64,000 bases of DNA from Phallus indusiatus (taxonomy: Eukaryota; Basidiomycota; Agaricomycetes; Phallales; Phallaceae): assembly GCA_027605045.1 (NCBI GenBank), contig JAQFWX010000010.1, forward strand, positions 376,879 through 440,878. Reading direction: 5' to 3'. Below the pieces are notes generated by a model. That model did not search any database. It was not told the DNA's origin and saw only the letters and a program-made list of their open reading frames with translations. The position numbers and the translations under genes are program-made. Positions 31,702-44,100 of this stretch are shown in pieces (within the stretch, counting starts at the first letter, position 1; each line of letters starts with the position of its first letter).

Positions 31702-34360
31702 ATGATTGCGACGACAGGGAACGGTAGCTCAATGAAGCTGATAAAGAGCTCAACAGTATCAAACGGGCATGGGTCAAATGGCCATCTTACTACGAACGGA
31801 CATCATACAAATGGAATTGGAAATGGCCACACGAACGGTTTACACCTGACAAACGATGTCTATACGGACGACGATTTTGAAGAACCGGAAACGTATGTTT
31901 TAAAAGGTGTGTGTGCGGTGTGCGGTGTGCGATGTGCGGTTGTGTGTCTTTTGTCTGCCTATTGCATTTGTTTTGTGTTTTCGTTATCACATTACAACAA
32001 TCCATTTTATCATATACATATCATCACTTCAAGTTCTTGTTGCTGGTTTTGTGGTTTCATGCGTGCTGAACGGTTACCTTTTTATATTGAACAAACTCAT
32101 AATTTCATCTCTATTTCGATATTTTTTTAGACGGTGGCGTTAAAGTCATAGATCGATTCTTCGAAGTTCCGTTAGATTATTCTAATCCCCAAAGTCCCGT
32201 TATCCGTATATTCGCGAGGAATTTGATACCGTTGGATTTGAAGGGTAGGACGGAGGAAGAGAAGAGAGATTTGCCATACTGTAAGCTACCTTTGGTTCCG
32301 GGATTATCCAATGTGATGATTAATTTTACACAGTCGTCTATTTGCAAGGTTATTTCTCACCGAATCTTGACAACAGACTTTTATTGACGTAACGACAATA
32401 TAGGCGGACCAGGTTTCGAAGTTGACATATTTGAGATGCAGGGGGTAGCCAAAGAGGTACGTAACTAAATTTGTCCAGTATTTCACAAATCGCTTCATCT
32501 TGATTCATAGATTCATGAGCGAGGTTATCAAGTAAGCCACGACCCAACTCTCCTGTCTCCTCGTTTCTTTCCTTCCTCTCCCCTGTTATCTGAGTCGTCT
32601 ATATCTATGTTGTCTCACGATACTTAACGCGTTATATTAAAGACACTATGGTTAGACCAAAGGGGAACAGGTTTAAGCACCCCGATTTGTCCAGACATCC
32701 TCGCATCAAAAAGTGATGCTGAAATTGCCGAATATGTTAAACACTTTCGAGCTGATAATATTGGTAAGTAGGAGATGAAAATACTATCAATAAGTGTTAA
32801 CTTTTCTCTTACCGCTTTTCCGACTTTTATCCTTCGCCTGTTTAGTGCGGGACTGTGAAATGATACGCTGGATTCTTTTAGGCGACCGAATTAGCCCGGA
32901 CGAACGCAAGTGGACAATAATGGGACAAAGTTTCGGAGGATTCTGCTGTGTAACCTATTTATCGTTTTATCCCTCTGGATTGAGAGAGGTTTTTTTAGCT
33001 GGAGGTCTTGCTCCACTGGTCTATAATCCCGATCCGGCATATCGAAGACTTTTTCGTGAGTATTTCTTGGAACGAATTCCTGTTTGACATTAGTTGGTAT
33101 CATTTGGGGTCCTTATTTTCATCTTTTTTAGCGAGGGTTATCAAAAGGAACAAAGCGTACTATAAAAAGTATCCCAAAGATATTAAACGGGTAATTCATT
33201 AATCAATTCCTCATCCGCCGTTTTTCTTTCTTCATTTCGCGTTATTAATGCGTCGTAATTTTTTTCACCTCAGGTGCGAACTGTTGCGAGTTATCTCGAG
33301 AAGTATGAAGTTATATTGCCTAATGGGGGCAATCTGACTCCGAAACGGCTTCAGCATTTAGGGCTTGACTTTGGATTCAGTGGTAAGCCTTACCGGATTT
33401 TGCAATTGAGGAACACAGCGTAACGCTTGTCGAACAGGTGGAATTGATAGAGTACACCGTAAGTTTCTCAATACCTTACCCCAACTCATTATGTTCATAG
33501 CGTCCGTAACAGAGCTGATCCTTCGGGCCGCAAATGATCTAAAGGTTTTCGGCCAATTATCCTACAAACTCCTACAGTCCATTCAAAATGCAACTGCCAT
33601 TGACGGAAACCCTTTGTATATGTTACTTCAGGAAACGATCTATTGCAATGGGTACGGTCGTATTGCTCTAATTGTTCAAAATAACTGTCGATACAATAAT
33701 TTAGTGATAAATTAAAAGTCGTTCGTCGAACTGGTCTGCCGAGAGACTTTTATCGGAATATCCGGAATTTGATTGGGACATTGTTAAACTAAAATCTGAT
33801 TCGGAACCGCTATATTTTATTGGCGAGATAGTGAGTTTATGCATATTTTGTGATAGTTGCCGATGTGCTGATTTGACCTGGGTAATCCAGGTTCTTCGTC
33901 AAAACTTCGACGATTATGCTGGACTACGTACTTTCAAAGGAGCTGCGGAAGTACTAGCTCAGAAATCAGACTGGCCACCATTATTTAATTTGAACCAACT
34001 GGCAAAGAACGAAGTACCCGTTTCGGCGATGACGTGAGTTCCCAAAATAGCTCCGCCGTTTTTACCGTTTCTCACTGACACCATGAATATGAAACAGATA
34101 CGTAGACGACATGTGAGCAACTTTTTCCTGAGAGAAATCTCACATCTATTTGGCTGTAAAGGAACCAAAAACTGAACTAATACAGTTTCCCTATACGAAA
34201 TTCTAGATATATCGACTATGATCTCGCTCAAGATACAGCTGAAAGTATCACTAACGTCGAACAGTGCATTACTAATCAGTTGCAGCATAATGCAATTCTA
34301 CATGATCCCAAAACTTTGATGAACAATCTTTTTGAATTGTCAAAGAGACGGGCTGATTGA
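31702..34360 (+). CDS. prolyl aminopeptidase-like S33 alpha/beta hydrolase
   Basis: Multi-exon gene of about 10 exons. The first exon (31702-31906) has an unusual low-complexity leader with repeated Asn-Gly-His (GNGHTNGLH type). The catalytic body begins VIDRFFEVPLDYSNP and has GGPGFE (oxyanion strand), LWLDQRGTGLSTP, GQSFGGFC (nucleophile Ser in GxSxG), LAGGLAP, RRLF, and later NFDDYAGLRTFKGAAE and QLQHNAILHD, which carries the candidate catalytic His. This set is typical of proline iminopeptidases, which remove N-terminal proline from peptides in the cytosol. The stop is 34358-34360. A short exon at about 34099-34112 (YVDD) is inferred from frame. The catalytic Asp was not pinned down but the family layout is intact. 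Confidence 0.85.
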
Positions 34361-36125
34361 CTTGGAGCGAAGACGGCGTATTTATCATGACGGCGGTGAT
34401 CGGACACGAACACACTGGTACTAATATATCCGAGTTCAATCTCATTTATTCATTATGCAAAATTTATGTATATTTGGTGTTATGTCTTGCCTCTTTGTAA
34501 ATGCGAGAGCAACAGGGTTTTTGTTATCGCGAGAACCCGAAGCGGTATTGAAAAACTGGTTGTGTGATTATGCATTCTGGTTCACAACTGGATTAAGTGG
34601 CCCCTGCTCATGTCCTCGTAAACCATTTTATTGTCCTTGAGTACATACCCGCAGAAGAATATACATACGTCATATCTACTCAAATATGAGTACACATCAG
34701 AAATCAACCTCGTTATCAACAACCAGACCAACACATCTCACGAGTACCAATGCATCTGCGAGAATTTTCCATGATATAATTCCGATGCAATATTCGGGCA
34801 GTTGCTCCCCCTCACCCTGCATTGCCTCCTAAATTTGCGCACATCCCTGGGAATAGCTGAAGATCCATGAGGTGACATGATTTAGAAGTTTTATGTGATG
34901 TCATGGGAGCATTTTCTCCGAGACTGAAGAAGGCCGTGATATGCGAAGTTTTTGATTGATTTTGATGTCACCGTAGGCTCCCAGCTGCTACGCCACCTCA
35001 GGATCGTGGGCAGTTTTATATGTAATTCTTTTTCACTGTCAATGCGAATTAATTTTTTTTTTCCTTTGGAAATTTAAGGTTTGAATAATATGAGGCTACA
35101 GATACTATTTGCAAAACGGTAAGGAAATTCGAAGAGTGCCCAGGCCCAGATTTATTTTTGAGATTGATGCTGTTTGTACATCAAACACGTTGTAATGCAC
35201 TAAATTCAAACCGAGCATTTTGGGACACATTTGGTTACGGTTTAAGGAGTAGCAACACTCATACCTTAGACTGTCATGTAAATCATTACAGCGTGCTATG
35301 GGTAACTGTTCCCACTTACACATGCAAAGGGGTTTTTTCATTTTATACGTCTAGGGTTGGTCAAAATAAGAATTACAACCTTGCTTTTTGCCCTGTATGT
35401 ATGTATAAAATCGGGGAGCCTCTCCGCACCACATGAACATCTTATGTTTTCCAATGCACTCACGAAGGGGTTCGAGCTCGAGGTATGTTAACGAAAGACT
35501 AACGGATCAGAGACAAAATTTTTTGCATATCGAAACTTAATTTCAAAAACTCACTTGTGGAAGAATGTCCCATTGGTTTACGAGCATGTTTTAAAGTTTT
35601 TCTTTTGTCCGTGGACCCGGATCGGTCTGCTGGCAACCTATACCACATGTGGCTCGAACAAACCGTCGACATGAGTGTTGGATCTTCCGGAAATTGACCC
35701 TGCTTTCAATGTAAGTAGGCTCACAAAAGATAATCGGACGACATATCATCGCTTTTGGCAGTTGAGGTGGTGGCGTTCACAGTGAAGGAGTGATATCATC
35801 TGATCCACGAATAGGCAGGAATATTGTCGCCCAGTAGAATTTCTCGAATACATTGATCTATCCCAGTAAATTGATTAAATCTCGATTCCTGACACGTTAC
35901 GCATAGGCCCATTGACTTCATTTGTACAACAAAAGGCGTGATAAAAACACCGGAGCTGGAAAACGTTATTCATATGATGAAAATTGAATAACACCATACA
36001 TACGTACACGCGTATAGCACAATGACCTGAGTTGCCAAATCACCAATAAGTCATCGCAAACCGGTCCTTTCCCCGAGTGGTGGTTCATTTTGGGCCTTGG
36101 CTGACTCAAAAAAAATTTCTATGTG
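34361..36125. other. gene-poor region
   Basis: No supported gene in 1.8 kb. Small open frames (such as 34455-34640 plus and 35105-35341 minus) have no recognisable domain. It is AT-rich with scattered short T runs and looks like decayed sequence. Confidence 0.5.
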
Positions 36126-36643
36126 TCAGTTATCTGACACGGCCTTTAGGAGTTCGTCACCAACATTAGAAGGCATTTTTGGTGGCCAACTCAAGTGATG
36201 ATTTACATTATCCTGTGATCGAGACAATGGTCTTAAATTGCATTCCGGTAAGATGATCAAGCAGTTGACTCACTAACACTCGAATGAAAATATACGGCTG
36301 ATCAGCCAGGACAGACGTAGCAGGTTCAAAAGGCAGATATGCATACATGATTAACAGGCCAAAAAGAAACTTGAAAAGCTGAGTCTGCTGTTACATAGAG
36401 GACCATACCTCGTCGAAGTGCCAAATAATCTCAGTATCATCCCCTGATCGTTGGATCTTTGTTGCGGTGAAAGGATCTGGGTAATTGAGATAGGCTGCTA
36501 CAGTTACGATTCTCGCTCAATTTGCTTGGGAATGATTGTTCCTAGAATGGACGTACGTTGAGCGGGAAAAAATGTCAATTGAGCAATCCAGGAGAACAGG
36601 ACTGACACATACAGAACGGTGTCTTGGTAAAAACTACGGTCAA
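36126..36643 (-). CDS. candidate multi-exon gene, C-terminal part; unrecognised
   Basis: Three short minus-strand segments join in frame through GT..AG borders: 36557-36643 (DRSFYQDTVLYVSVLFSWIA then QLTFFPAQ), 36409-36497 (AYLNYPDPFTATKIQRSGDD then TEIIWHFDE) and 36126-36212 (DNVNHHLSWPPKMPSNVGDE then LLKAVSDN, stop). The first is a hydrophobic helix and the end is polar. Intron phases agree (1, then 0). The last intron (196 nt) is long for this genome and may hide another exon. An exon ending at 36926 (a hydrophobic VVVLLYIYYP segment) fits the incoming phase. The product is not recognised, and the 5' end was not found, so this may be an active gene or a relic. Confidence 0.4.
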
Positions 36644-38844
36644 CTTTGAAAAAAGTGGATCATGGGGTAATTTGATATTCCGAAGGCAACGCTTCTAAAA
36701 CAGAAGTTGCGAATAGGATCGATGTCTAAGATCCGAACTCTGCTAAGTACATCAGGCTCCTTACGGGACTTCTACTTTGAATTGTGGTATCCGCGAGAGT
36801 GGGTTAGGTCTTTTTGGGTTTGCAAGGGTCGAACGACTAAATGAAAGGCAAAGCATTAGGAACTGAATGCATTGTATTAAAGATCAGCGGACCGGTGAGG
36901 ATTGAGTCAAAAATTAATGTCTTACCACTGCGGCTTAACATTGGACAGGCACCCGGATAGTATATGTAGAGCAGCACCACCACATGTTCCGATACGGATC
37001 AAATACTTTTATTGGTCAATTAATTGGACAGCAAGTTGTTGAGACACATCGCGCGTGATATTTAGACAGCTATGCACATGCTAAAATAGGGCAGCCATTC
37101 GGGATACGAGCAGTAATATAGCCAGCTTGGGAGTATCGTAGTTAGTTATCTGTATTGATGTGTTAAGTCATCGGTATGGGGTTATCATCTTAGGTTAAAG
37201 AAAGAGGCTTCACGGAAATAATTGAAAACGAGAAAGCATCGCAATAGAATCGCGACATCGCAGCACAGCCTCTTGAGCTAGGCGCGGTCGGAGAAGGAAC
37301 AGAACGACGCTTCGGCTTGTTTGCCGATATAATTAGTTTTACTATCTCCGTCCGAAATATCTTTAACCGGCCGACAAGGAAAAGACGGTTCGGAATCGGA
37401 CTGGGCGATGGCTGTGATTTCTTGTATGTATGGGTATCCGACACCGACTCTCGATATGCCCAGCTGTATTCAGATATACAGCATGACACATCAAGACTAT
37501 AACTACTCCCAACGGAACATGTTCCGCGGACGAACGTCGTGATACGAATAGTAAGCAGTTCTGATCTGAGTATTTTGGTGCCAATTCACTGACTTGAACT
37601 TATCATAAACAATGAAGCATTAATCGTTTGAGGTACGCCATAGTAAATTGCCTGCTCCTTATTCCAATTTGTATAGTGATGAAAGACCATGCATGCTCCG
37701 ACCAACCTTGAACCATGTCGGATTCCTTCTATAGCGGACTATCCCCTTGTCGTCGAAAATTACTAATGAGCTTGATCTTTATTGGTAATCTCATTACGTC
37801 GTGCAGATCATTATTTTGTCTCTATTTACTTCACCGTTTCTTCAAACCTGAGGATTGCTGGCACTACCCTTGACCTCTGACTCCAAATCCCTTTTAGCGA
37901 ATATAGGTGGCAGTGTACGCGTAAATTTCTACTTCCCTGTCATGTAGCTATGTAGCTGAAAATTTTACCACTAGGGTCAACAATCAATCAGTCGCCATCT
38001 CACCATGAAAAGGGTAGGAGAATTTCACCCTAACTTGCCAAATCTGCACCACGTGATCACTGGGGGGGCGATTGTCCAATGATCAATCACTCCAATGTTC
38101 ATTGTTCAGATTGTCGCGTCTCTCTCGACGAATGATCGTGTTTTGGATCGTGTAGACGTTTGCCTATAACTAGTTGTTTATAGTTTGTGGTTCATTCTCG
38201 GTTATTCAGATACATATCTCCTTTTGATATCATACATCGTCTAATCTCACTTGGCGGAAGTGAATGTTATGATGTTGTATCATACGTACATTGCTGTGAA
38301 CCCCAATATCTTTCGATCAATATCATCATAAGTATGTAGGCATGCGAGGGAAAACGGTAACTAAGTTGGAGGAAGAGGGAAGGGCAATGACAGGCAATGG
38401 CCGTATGTAATCCATCAAACCATCATCAAAGGGCTTAAGTTTAGCTTGATCATTCGGGATGCCTGCACAATAACCGGGTTGTTGATGTTTGTTGAATTGC
38501 CACTAAGTTTAGGGAAAAACAGAGCTTGCTGCTTTCCTGCTGAGCTTGTGACAATAATGGTTGACAACGTTGACATTTCATTTTTGGCGACTCGGAGATG
38601 CAGTGCGTAGTCAGCTCCTTTACGCCAACTTTTTACGATGAAGGATTTTATTCTATCAAATGATATGGTACATGGTAAATGGTACATGTGGACGTCCACA
38701 ATCATATGCCTCCAGCACTCACCGGCCTGTCCATAGTGCATCTACCGATTGGCTTGTCTCGTTGCGCCACGGAGTAACGTTTGACGAACATAAAACATAA
38801 TCTAAATTGATTCTTGAAATCGTCTAACATTTATTTGATCACTT
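36644..38844. other. gene-poor region with possible upstream exon
   Basis: May include the 5' exons of the candidate at 36126-36643 (one exon ending 36926 is plausible). Minus-strand open frames at 37190-37489 and 38415-38741 are not recognised. Nothing else is supported. Confidence 0.4.
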
Positions 38845-38985
38845 TGTAAACGAAGTTGGGGAATGCGGGTAAGCCTTGCGACTAAGCCGCCGAGGTGATG
38901 ATGATCAGGGTATCAAGATTTAGATGTTCTGTGCGGACATATCGTTTAACAACACTCACCTGCTCCTCCAATAATAAAGTTTTAT
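38845..38985 (-). pseudogene. possible GMC/FAD oxidoreductase relic
   Basis: On the minus strand a short stretch reads NFIIGGAG, the Rossmann FAD loop, directly followed by a GTGAGT donor. About 65 nt further on comes GGLVARLTRIPQLR, resembling the next part of the GMC N-terminus (GxxxANRLTExPxxxV). An in-frame TAA precedes NFIIGGAG and no later GMC motifs follow. This is either a decayed fragment or coincidence. Confidence 0.25.
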
Positions 38986-40582
38986 CCCTAGCCGGATGGG
39001 ATATCGTAGACGACTCTTCCGACCCGTGTTCGTTTCTATTACAGATGTTTAGACTTTCATGATCATCGCCTTACGGAGCATGGAAGTAGCTGTTTACCGA
39101 TGTATGATAACCTGGACGAGGTAGGAAGTCACTAGTCACTAGTCAACTAGTCATCTTTAATTTTCTTATCTGGGTATTACACTAATGAATGTGGGGGGAA
39201 CATTATCATCCATGGCTTTCGACCATGGCAGGCTAGCCGACCCCCTGGCCATGGACTGATGGTATATTGAGCAAGAAGTCTACCTCGTCAAATGTTCAAA
39301 TTTGATCCGTTAAATACCGTATGAAATTTACTCTCCATTTAGTCCAACCAGTCTAATGGGGGGAGGGGGGGGGTCCAATTAGGAAATCAACTCACTTCAA
39401 TTTCAATCCGCCTCTACTAGCCGATTCAACGAATTCCAACAATCTCTGCAGCTACGGCTTGATCAACACGCTGTTTCCTCAATCATATAGACCTGAATAT
39501 TTGTGTAGCTGTGTTATTCATCCTGTATACGAGCTTCAACGTCTCTTCTCAGGGACATTCTAGCGATAAAAACCGAGGCAATCAACGACTCCGAACCTGC
39601 GGAGAAACTGTTGGTCATAATTTGAGGTCCGTGGAATTCGCTGATTGCTTCAAGGCCTTCAAAGTGACGCACTCCCCGAGTTTCCGTTTTGTTTCATTGT
39701 TTATTGGAGCACTTCGCAAAAAGCATTGTATGACATGATTGTATGACATGATAATTATTGTCTTTCCTAGCCCGAATCATGAAAAGTAGCCATCTGCTAC
39801 AGCGTTTAATCCATCTTTTACACCCCTACTGACCGGATAATTAAAAAATTTTTCATGATACTTCACGTACCGACTTTCTTCGCCTTAACGCGACCCTAAA
39901 GTCCCTTACTAGTAAGGCCAGGATCCCCAAGACTGATTTGAGAACAGAACACGGCGTTCCTCATCGCTGAGGCCGGGCCAGTGTTTGGACGTGCAGGTTA
40001 GCTGGACGGAATGTCTGAGGATCCGCCTCTAAAATAGGCAAGGCCCTGGGGTTGGTTGGCTTTGTTGATGGACGTTTATCCGAACTCCGAAAGTACCATG
40101 CGTCATTAGGTCCGTGCAGAATGGACTTCGGGAGATGAGGACATATGGACGATCCCTTTGGAGCGCGTATACTATTGTCAGGTATAATTCACGCCAATGT
40201 ACAATGCTAGAACCGTTGAGCTTGAAAGGATGTGTGGTACTATTGTTCTCTTTCGAAGCGTGTTTGGTCTATTGTTCAAATTCCGATTCCCTATCAGAAT
40301 ATTCATTTTAATGTCGATAATAATATTATTTGAGAGAATGAAAATGAAATATTTTGAATTGCCGTATTTAGTGAAACATGCGTATTCCAAAATTAACACC
40401 AGAAATGATGGAGCCAAACTGTGGGCACCTCTTGGGGACGTTAATTAGATAATCACATTCTGTGCAGGGCTATTATATGGGACGGACAACGCAAACCAGA
40501 AAGATCCAAACATCAGATCACTTTTTTTTTCCTTTGCTCGTTCGACGGTCATATATATATTATATTCTTTTTCATCTTTCGA
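38986..40582. other. gene-poor region
   Basis: No supported gene. It holds a direct-repeat tract at 39127-39153, a G-rich tract (39358-39373) and small palindromes built on CCATGG near 39210-39260. A minus frame near 39920-40040 (HWPGLSDEERRVLFSNQSWG) looks protein-like but lacks a family match I can name. Confidence 0.45.
39127..39153. repeat. CTAGTCA direct-repeat tract
   Basis: Repeats of AGTCACT/CTAGTCA. The core AGTCACTAGTCACTAGTCA recurs at 47758-47778, 8.6 kb away, in a different context. Confidence 0.6.
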
Positions 40583-41157
40583 ATGGCTTTCCACCAGTAT
40601 CGTTGTCGCTCTAACGCAATCTCAATGCCTCGTCCTTGTATGTCTTCTTTTCCTTGTTTCCTCGCCGTCATCTGGGAGAGAATTGAACTAACCAACTTAT
40701 TGTAGCACTGTCTTTGAACACCTCAAAACCTACTTTATCTCTCAGCATTCCAAAGACACCGACGGCGTTGCCAACATCACGTCGCACGTCACCACCAACA
40801 CCTTCATCACATGTGCCGGTAGCCTTCAGTGCACCGCCGCCCCCTCCACGGCTAAGCATCCCAACAGACCATCTACCCTCCATCTCAATGCCCCGCGCAC
40901 CCGTATTGGAAAATTCACAGTCGTCTACATTCTTCAATTACCCCCAACGCTCTGCATCGCCACCCCCATCCTCATCAGAGTCAGGCTCGCTATCACGGCC
41001 AAAATTGTCGCCGCGAGATGAACGAGCCAAAATTGTTGCTGGCTTGATTTTGAACCGCCATTCGACCAAGAGAAGTTGCCCATTGGGAGGTGCGGCCTTG
41101 CGTGCGTGCCATAACAAACGATACGTCAACACTCCCCTTCGTGTGGAGGTCTGTTGA
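40583..41157 (+). CDS. hypothetical Pro/Ser-rich protein
   Basis: Starts MAFHQYRCRSNAISMPRP. A 68-nt phase-1 intron (40638-40705) joins this to SLSLNTSKPTLSLSIPKTPT and a Ser/Pro/Thr-rich chain that ends VNTPLRVEVC (about 168 aa in all). A TATATATAT run lies about 30 nt upstream. The N-terminal proline and serine clusters (SAPPPPPRLS, SASPPPSSSES) suggest a disordered, phosphorylated protein. The segment RDERAKIVAGLILNR is the only helical piece. The 3' end may be wrong, since an in-frame splice near 41090 could extend it. No family recognised. Confidence 0.45.
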
Positions 41158-44100
41158 ATCTGCTGTTGTTTGGAGAGAGTCTCGGGGACAGGCGTTTCAT
41201 CGTTTTCTTCATCATTTGGATCATGGCATTATGGCAATCAAGATGCGTTTTCACGAGTTTTCACAAGAGCAACATATCATACAATACAACCACTCCGGCC
41301 CTGGCATACTCACCTTATGCCTTTTCAAAATTCTTCCCTTTTTTTACCTAAACTATTTCACTTTGCTTATCTATCCTACTTCACTTTTTCATTGGTCGGT
41401 CTTTCCATACACCATGCTTTACCTCCCTCACATTCTATACGTCACACTTCGAGACGTTGTACACAACATTTTTTCATTGGAGGAGCTTGTTCCATGTCTT
41501 TATTCATTGTATATCGGTGTACCAATACTATACAAGTCAAACAGAGCCCCGTCCAGTCAGCCAAAAACCTTTTGCGGTATTCACATTCTCAATCACGTTC
41601 TCGAATCCCGAATTCATCTGAACTTAACCCCCCATATGCTATTTTTGTCATTATTTGGGCCAGTTTGGTTAGCACTTCCCATCTAACAATGAAATTTGAC
41701 AGTTTGGCGCGCGCGTACTTCCCGAACAATTTTTTGTTGTACACGTGAGCGCGTGACTTCGGTTATCGGTACACGCTCTTGGTGGGAAAATTCCGTCATA
41801 CATTGATCAACCCTGTCACGAAGAACATCGCCTGCTGGCATGGTTCGCATATTAGATCTGTTCGACTTGATATTTATGTATATAATACTGTCATGTTCTT
41901 ATTACATATTGTAATATTTATGTTTTTTTTATCTCCTAATAATATATTTGGTACTCTTTTTTATATGTCACCGCTCAACGGAACATTTCTTCATTTCTTT
42001 GACGGAAGTCCGTTTATTGACAGACGGGAAGGTATCGCCTAAGCCGCTATGGACGTATGTGGAACCTTTCCAATTCGCGTAAACATATTGAAGTCATAAC
42101 ACGGCCCGATATAGCGCAAAACTCCAGGTGATATTCCCGATATCCCCCCCGAATTTCTAGGAACTCAAGTGTATCCACCATCGAAGGCTCGAGAAGATCT
42201 TCTCCATCTTTTTACACATGCACCCACCTAATTGATGTCTTGTGGACAGGTATTCCTTATTAGAAAACGGGTCGAACTTTACGCAGCGCCATACCAAGTC
42301 GCCAATACCAAGAGCGCGGACAGTCTGGCTTGTCATCTGATAATCTTTGAAATCTAGTTTATTGAACGCCTGATGGGCTGGACCAATAAATTATAAGCGA
42401 TGCGATAAGATCGTTCGACAGTTCTAGCATGTCCATTTAATTCAGCGTTGCACACGCTTTTTCAGTTTTGAATGCGGCGCCACCATGGGCCATGGCGTCT
42501 GTCTATGGGTGTCTAGACGGGATGCTGTGTATGGTTTTTGCCAGAAGTACAACAACGAATCAACTCGTTATACGTCTAGTGTGGGCGATGAGGAAACCTT
42601 CTAGCATATTCATCGCTGTCAGCACATGAGACTCTGATTTTATCGGTATCACCAACTTTGTCTCTCCCTTTCTTTTTCACACATTAGCTTGCATCTTGAT
42701 CTATAGCATACCAGGTTCAAAAATTCTATCAGGTACGCAGTAATGTCCAGAGACGACACCTCAACTGATTAGGACTTACTAGCAGACAGCGAATATAGGG
42801 ATTTCCCCCGACTCGGCTTTTTCGTGTCCACTGTGACTGTGGACGGGTTTTCCCAGTGTTGTTCGAAATCAGACCTTAGATCGACACAATGACCTCGATT
42901 GGTTGCATTATAATTAGACTTGCCCTTTTTGGTGCCGTTTTCTCCGTGTGTGTGAGATACCTTAGAGATACCAAGAATTCCGTTGCCTCTTACCAAGAAC
43001 AAGGAAAATCACTATTTCAACGAGACGACGTCGTTTCGTTGTGGTGCTCATCAGTGGTTTTTCCGCAGGCTCCAAGATAAACATGGTGCGTTGCTCCACC
43101 GCATCGCTCCAAACCACAGTTGTTGCGTTTTTGATGGAATCGGGCGCCTGGTCATTTCCCGTACTCCGCAGTTTATTGCTACAGTGGATGTAGTGCAAAG
43201 CAAAAAAACCAGTTAGGGGCGAATTCCCCAAAAAAGGCCTCGGTCTTTACGATGTTTCAGTATGCACCTTGTGAACCCCGAAGATGAAACTTTAAATTCA
43301 CGGCGATCGTCGGTCTACTCACCCTAACTCTCAGGCAGAAAAATCTAGGGTAAACTGTTTATGTGTTAATTACGTTTTAAACCAATGTGCTGCTAGTTTG
43401 TGTATAATAATTTTCCCTGCAAGGGGCGATGAACCTCGTTGAGGTCGCATTTGGGGAAAAGGTTACGGCTATTAAATGAACACATAGTAGTAGCGCTGGA
43501 GGGAGGCCTCAGACGTGTAGCGCACCAAAGAGACTCATAGTTTGGGCATTGAACATCGCCCCCAAGGCTGTTAGGGAGTTTGGATAGGAGTGATTGACTC
43601 CGAGTTTCATCTAGTTAATTATAACACTGGCTTTAGATATATTAACTGGCTCAACTGGCTCAGCTGAACAATGTTGGTAGAAAAAGGTGAAGGAATTTGT
43701 CTGATATCCTAATCAAGAAACGGAAGGCGGTAGATTTGTGGAGTACATGTATACATTTTGATGCGTGCTATGTATGATCTTTCTGAAATTGACCTTGAAA
43801 TACGCAAAATTATGATGGCACGACGAGAGTTATTTATATGTAATGAAACTGCTATGTTTTGCAAATATTAAGGCGAGTCGCGTAGTAAGATTTTACAATG
43901 CTGGTATGACACGATATCAGGGTCATGAAACGTCCATGATAAAAGCTGGGTAGTAGCGATCTTTCAAATTTGGACGTCCGTGCTTCTGCTATCATACATC
44001 TTTGACTTGAATTCCTGCTCCTATGTCGACGTCATGATCAGCGTTTAGCTAATTCAAATTCGCTCTGAGTCAACGCTACATAATATCAAGTGCACAGATA

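Noticed and set aside
35440..35480. GGTTCGAGCTC resembling a tRNA box B
   Set aside because: No box A or foldable cloverleaf upstream.
39358..39373. G-rich tract as a G-quadruplex
   Set aside because: Only two G runs in a short stretch; not enough for a canonical four-run quadruplex.
41090..41748. Two overlapping frames of about 195 aa in different frames
   Set aside because: Neither has a recognisable domain or splice support; composition is rich in Phe, Tyr, Leu and His as expected from T/C-rich noncoding DNA.
42962..43231. Possible P450-like phrase (HGALLHRIAPNH on the plus strand)
   Set aside because: Only one loose motif, with no membrane anchor, heme-binding or ExxR motif nearby.
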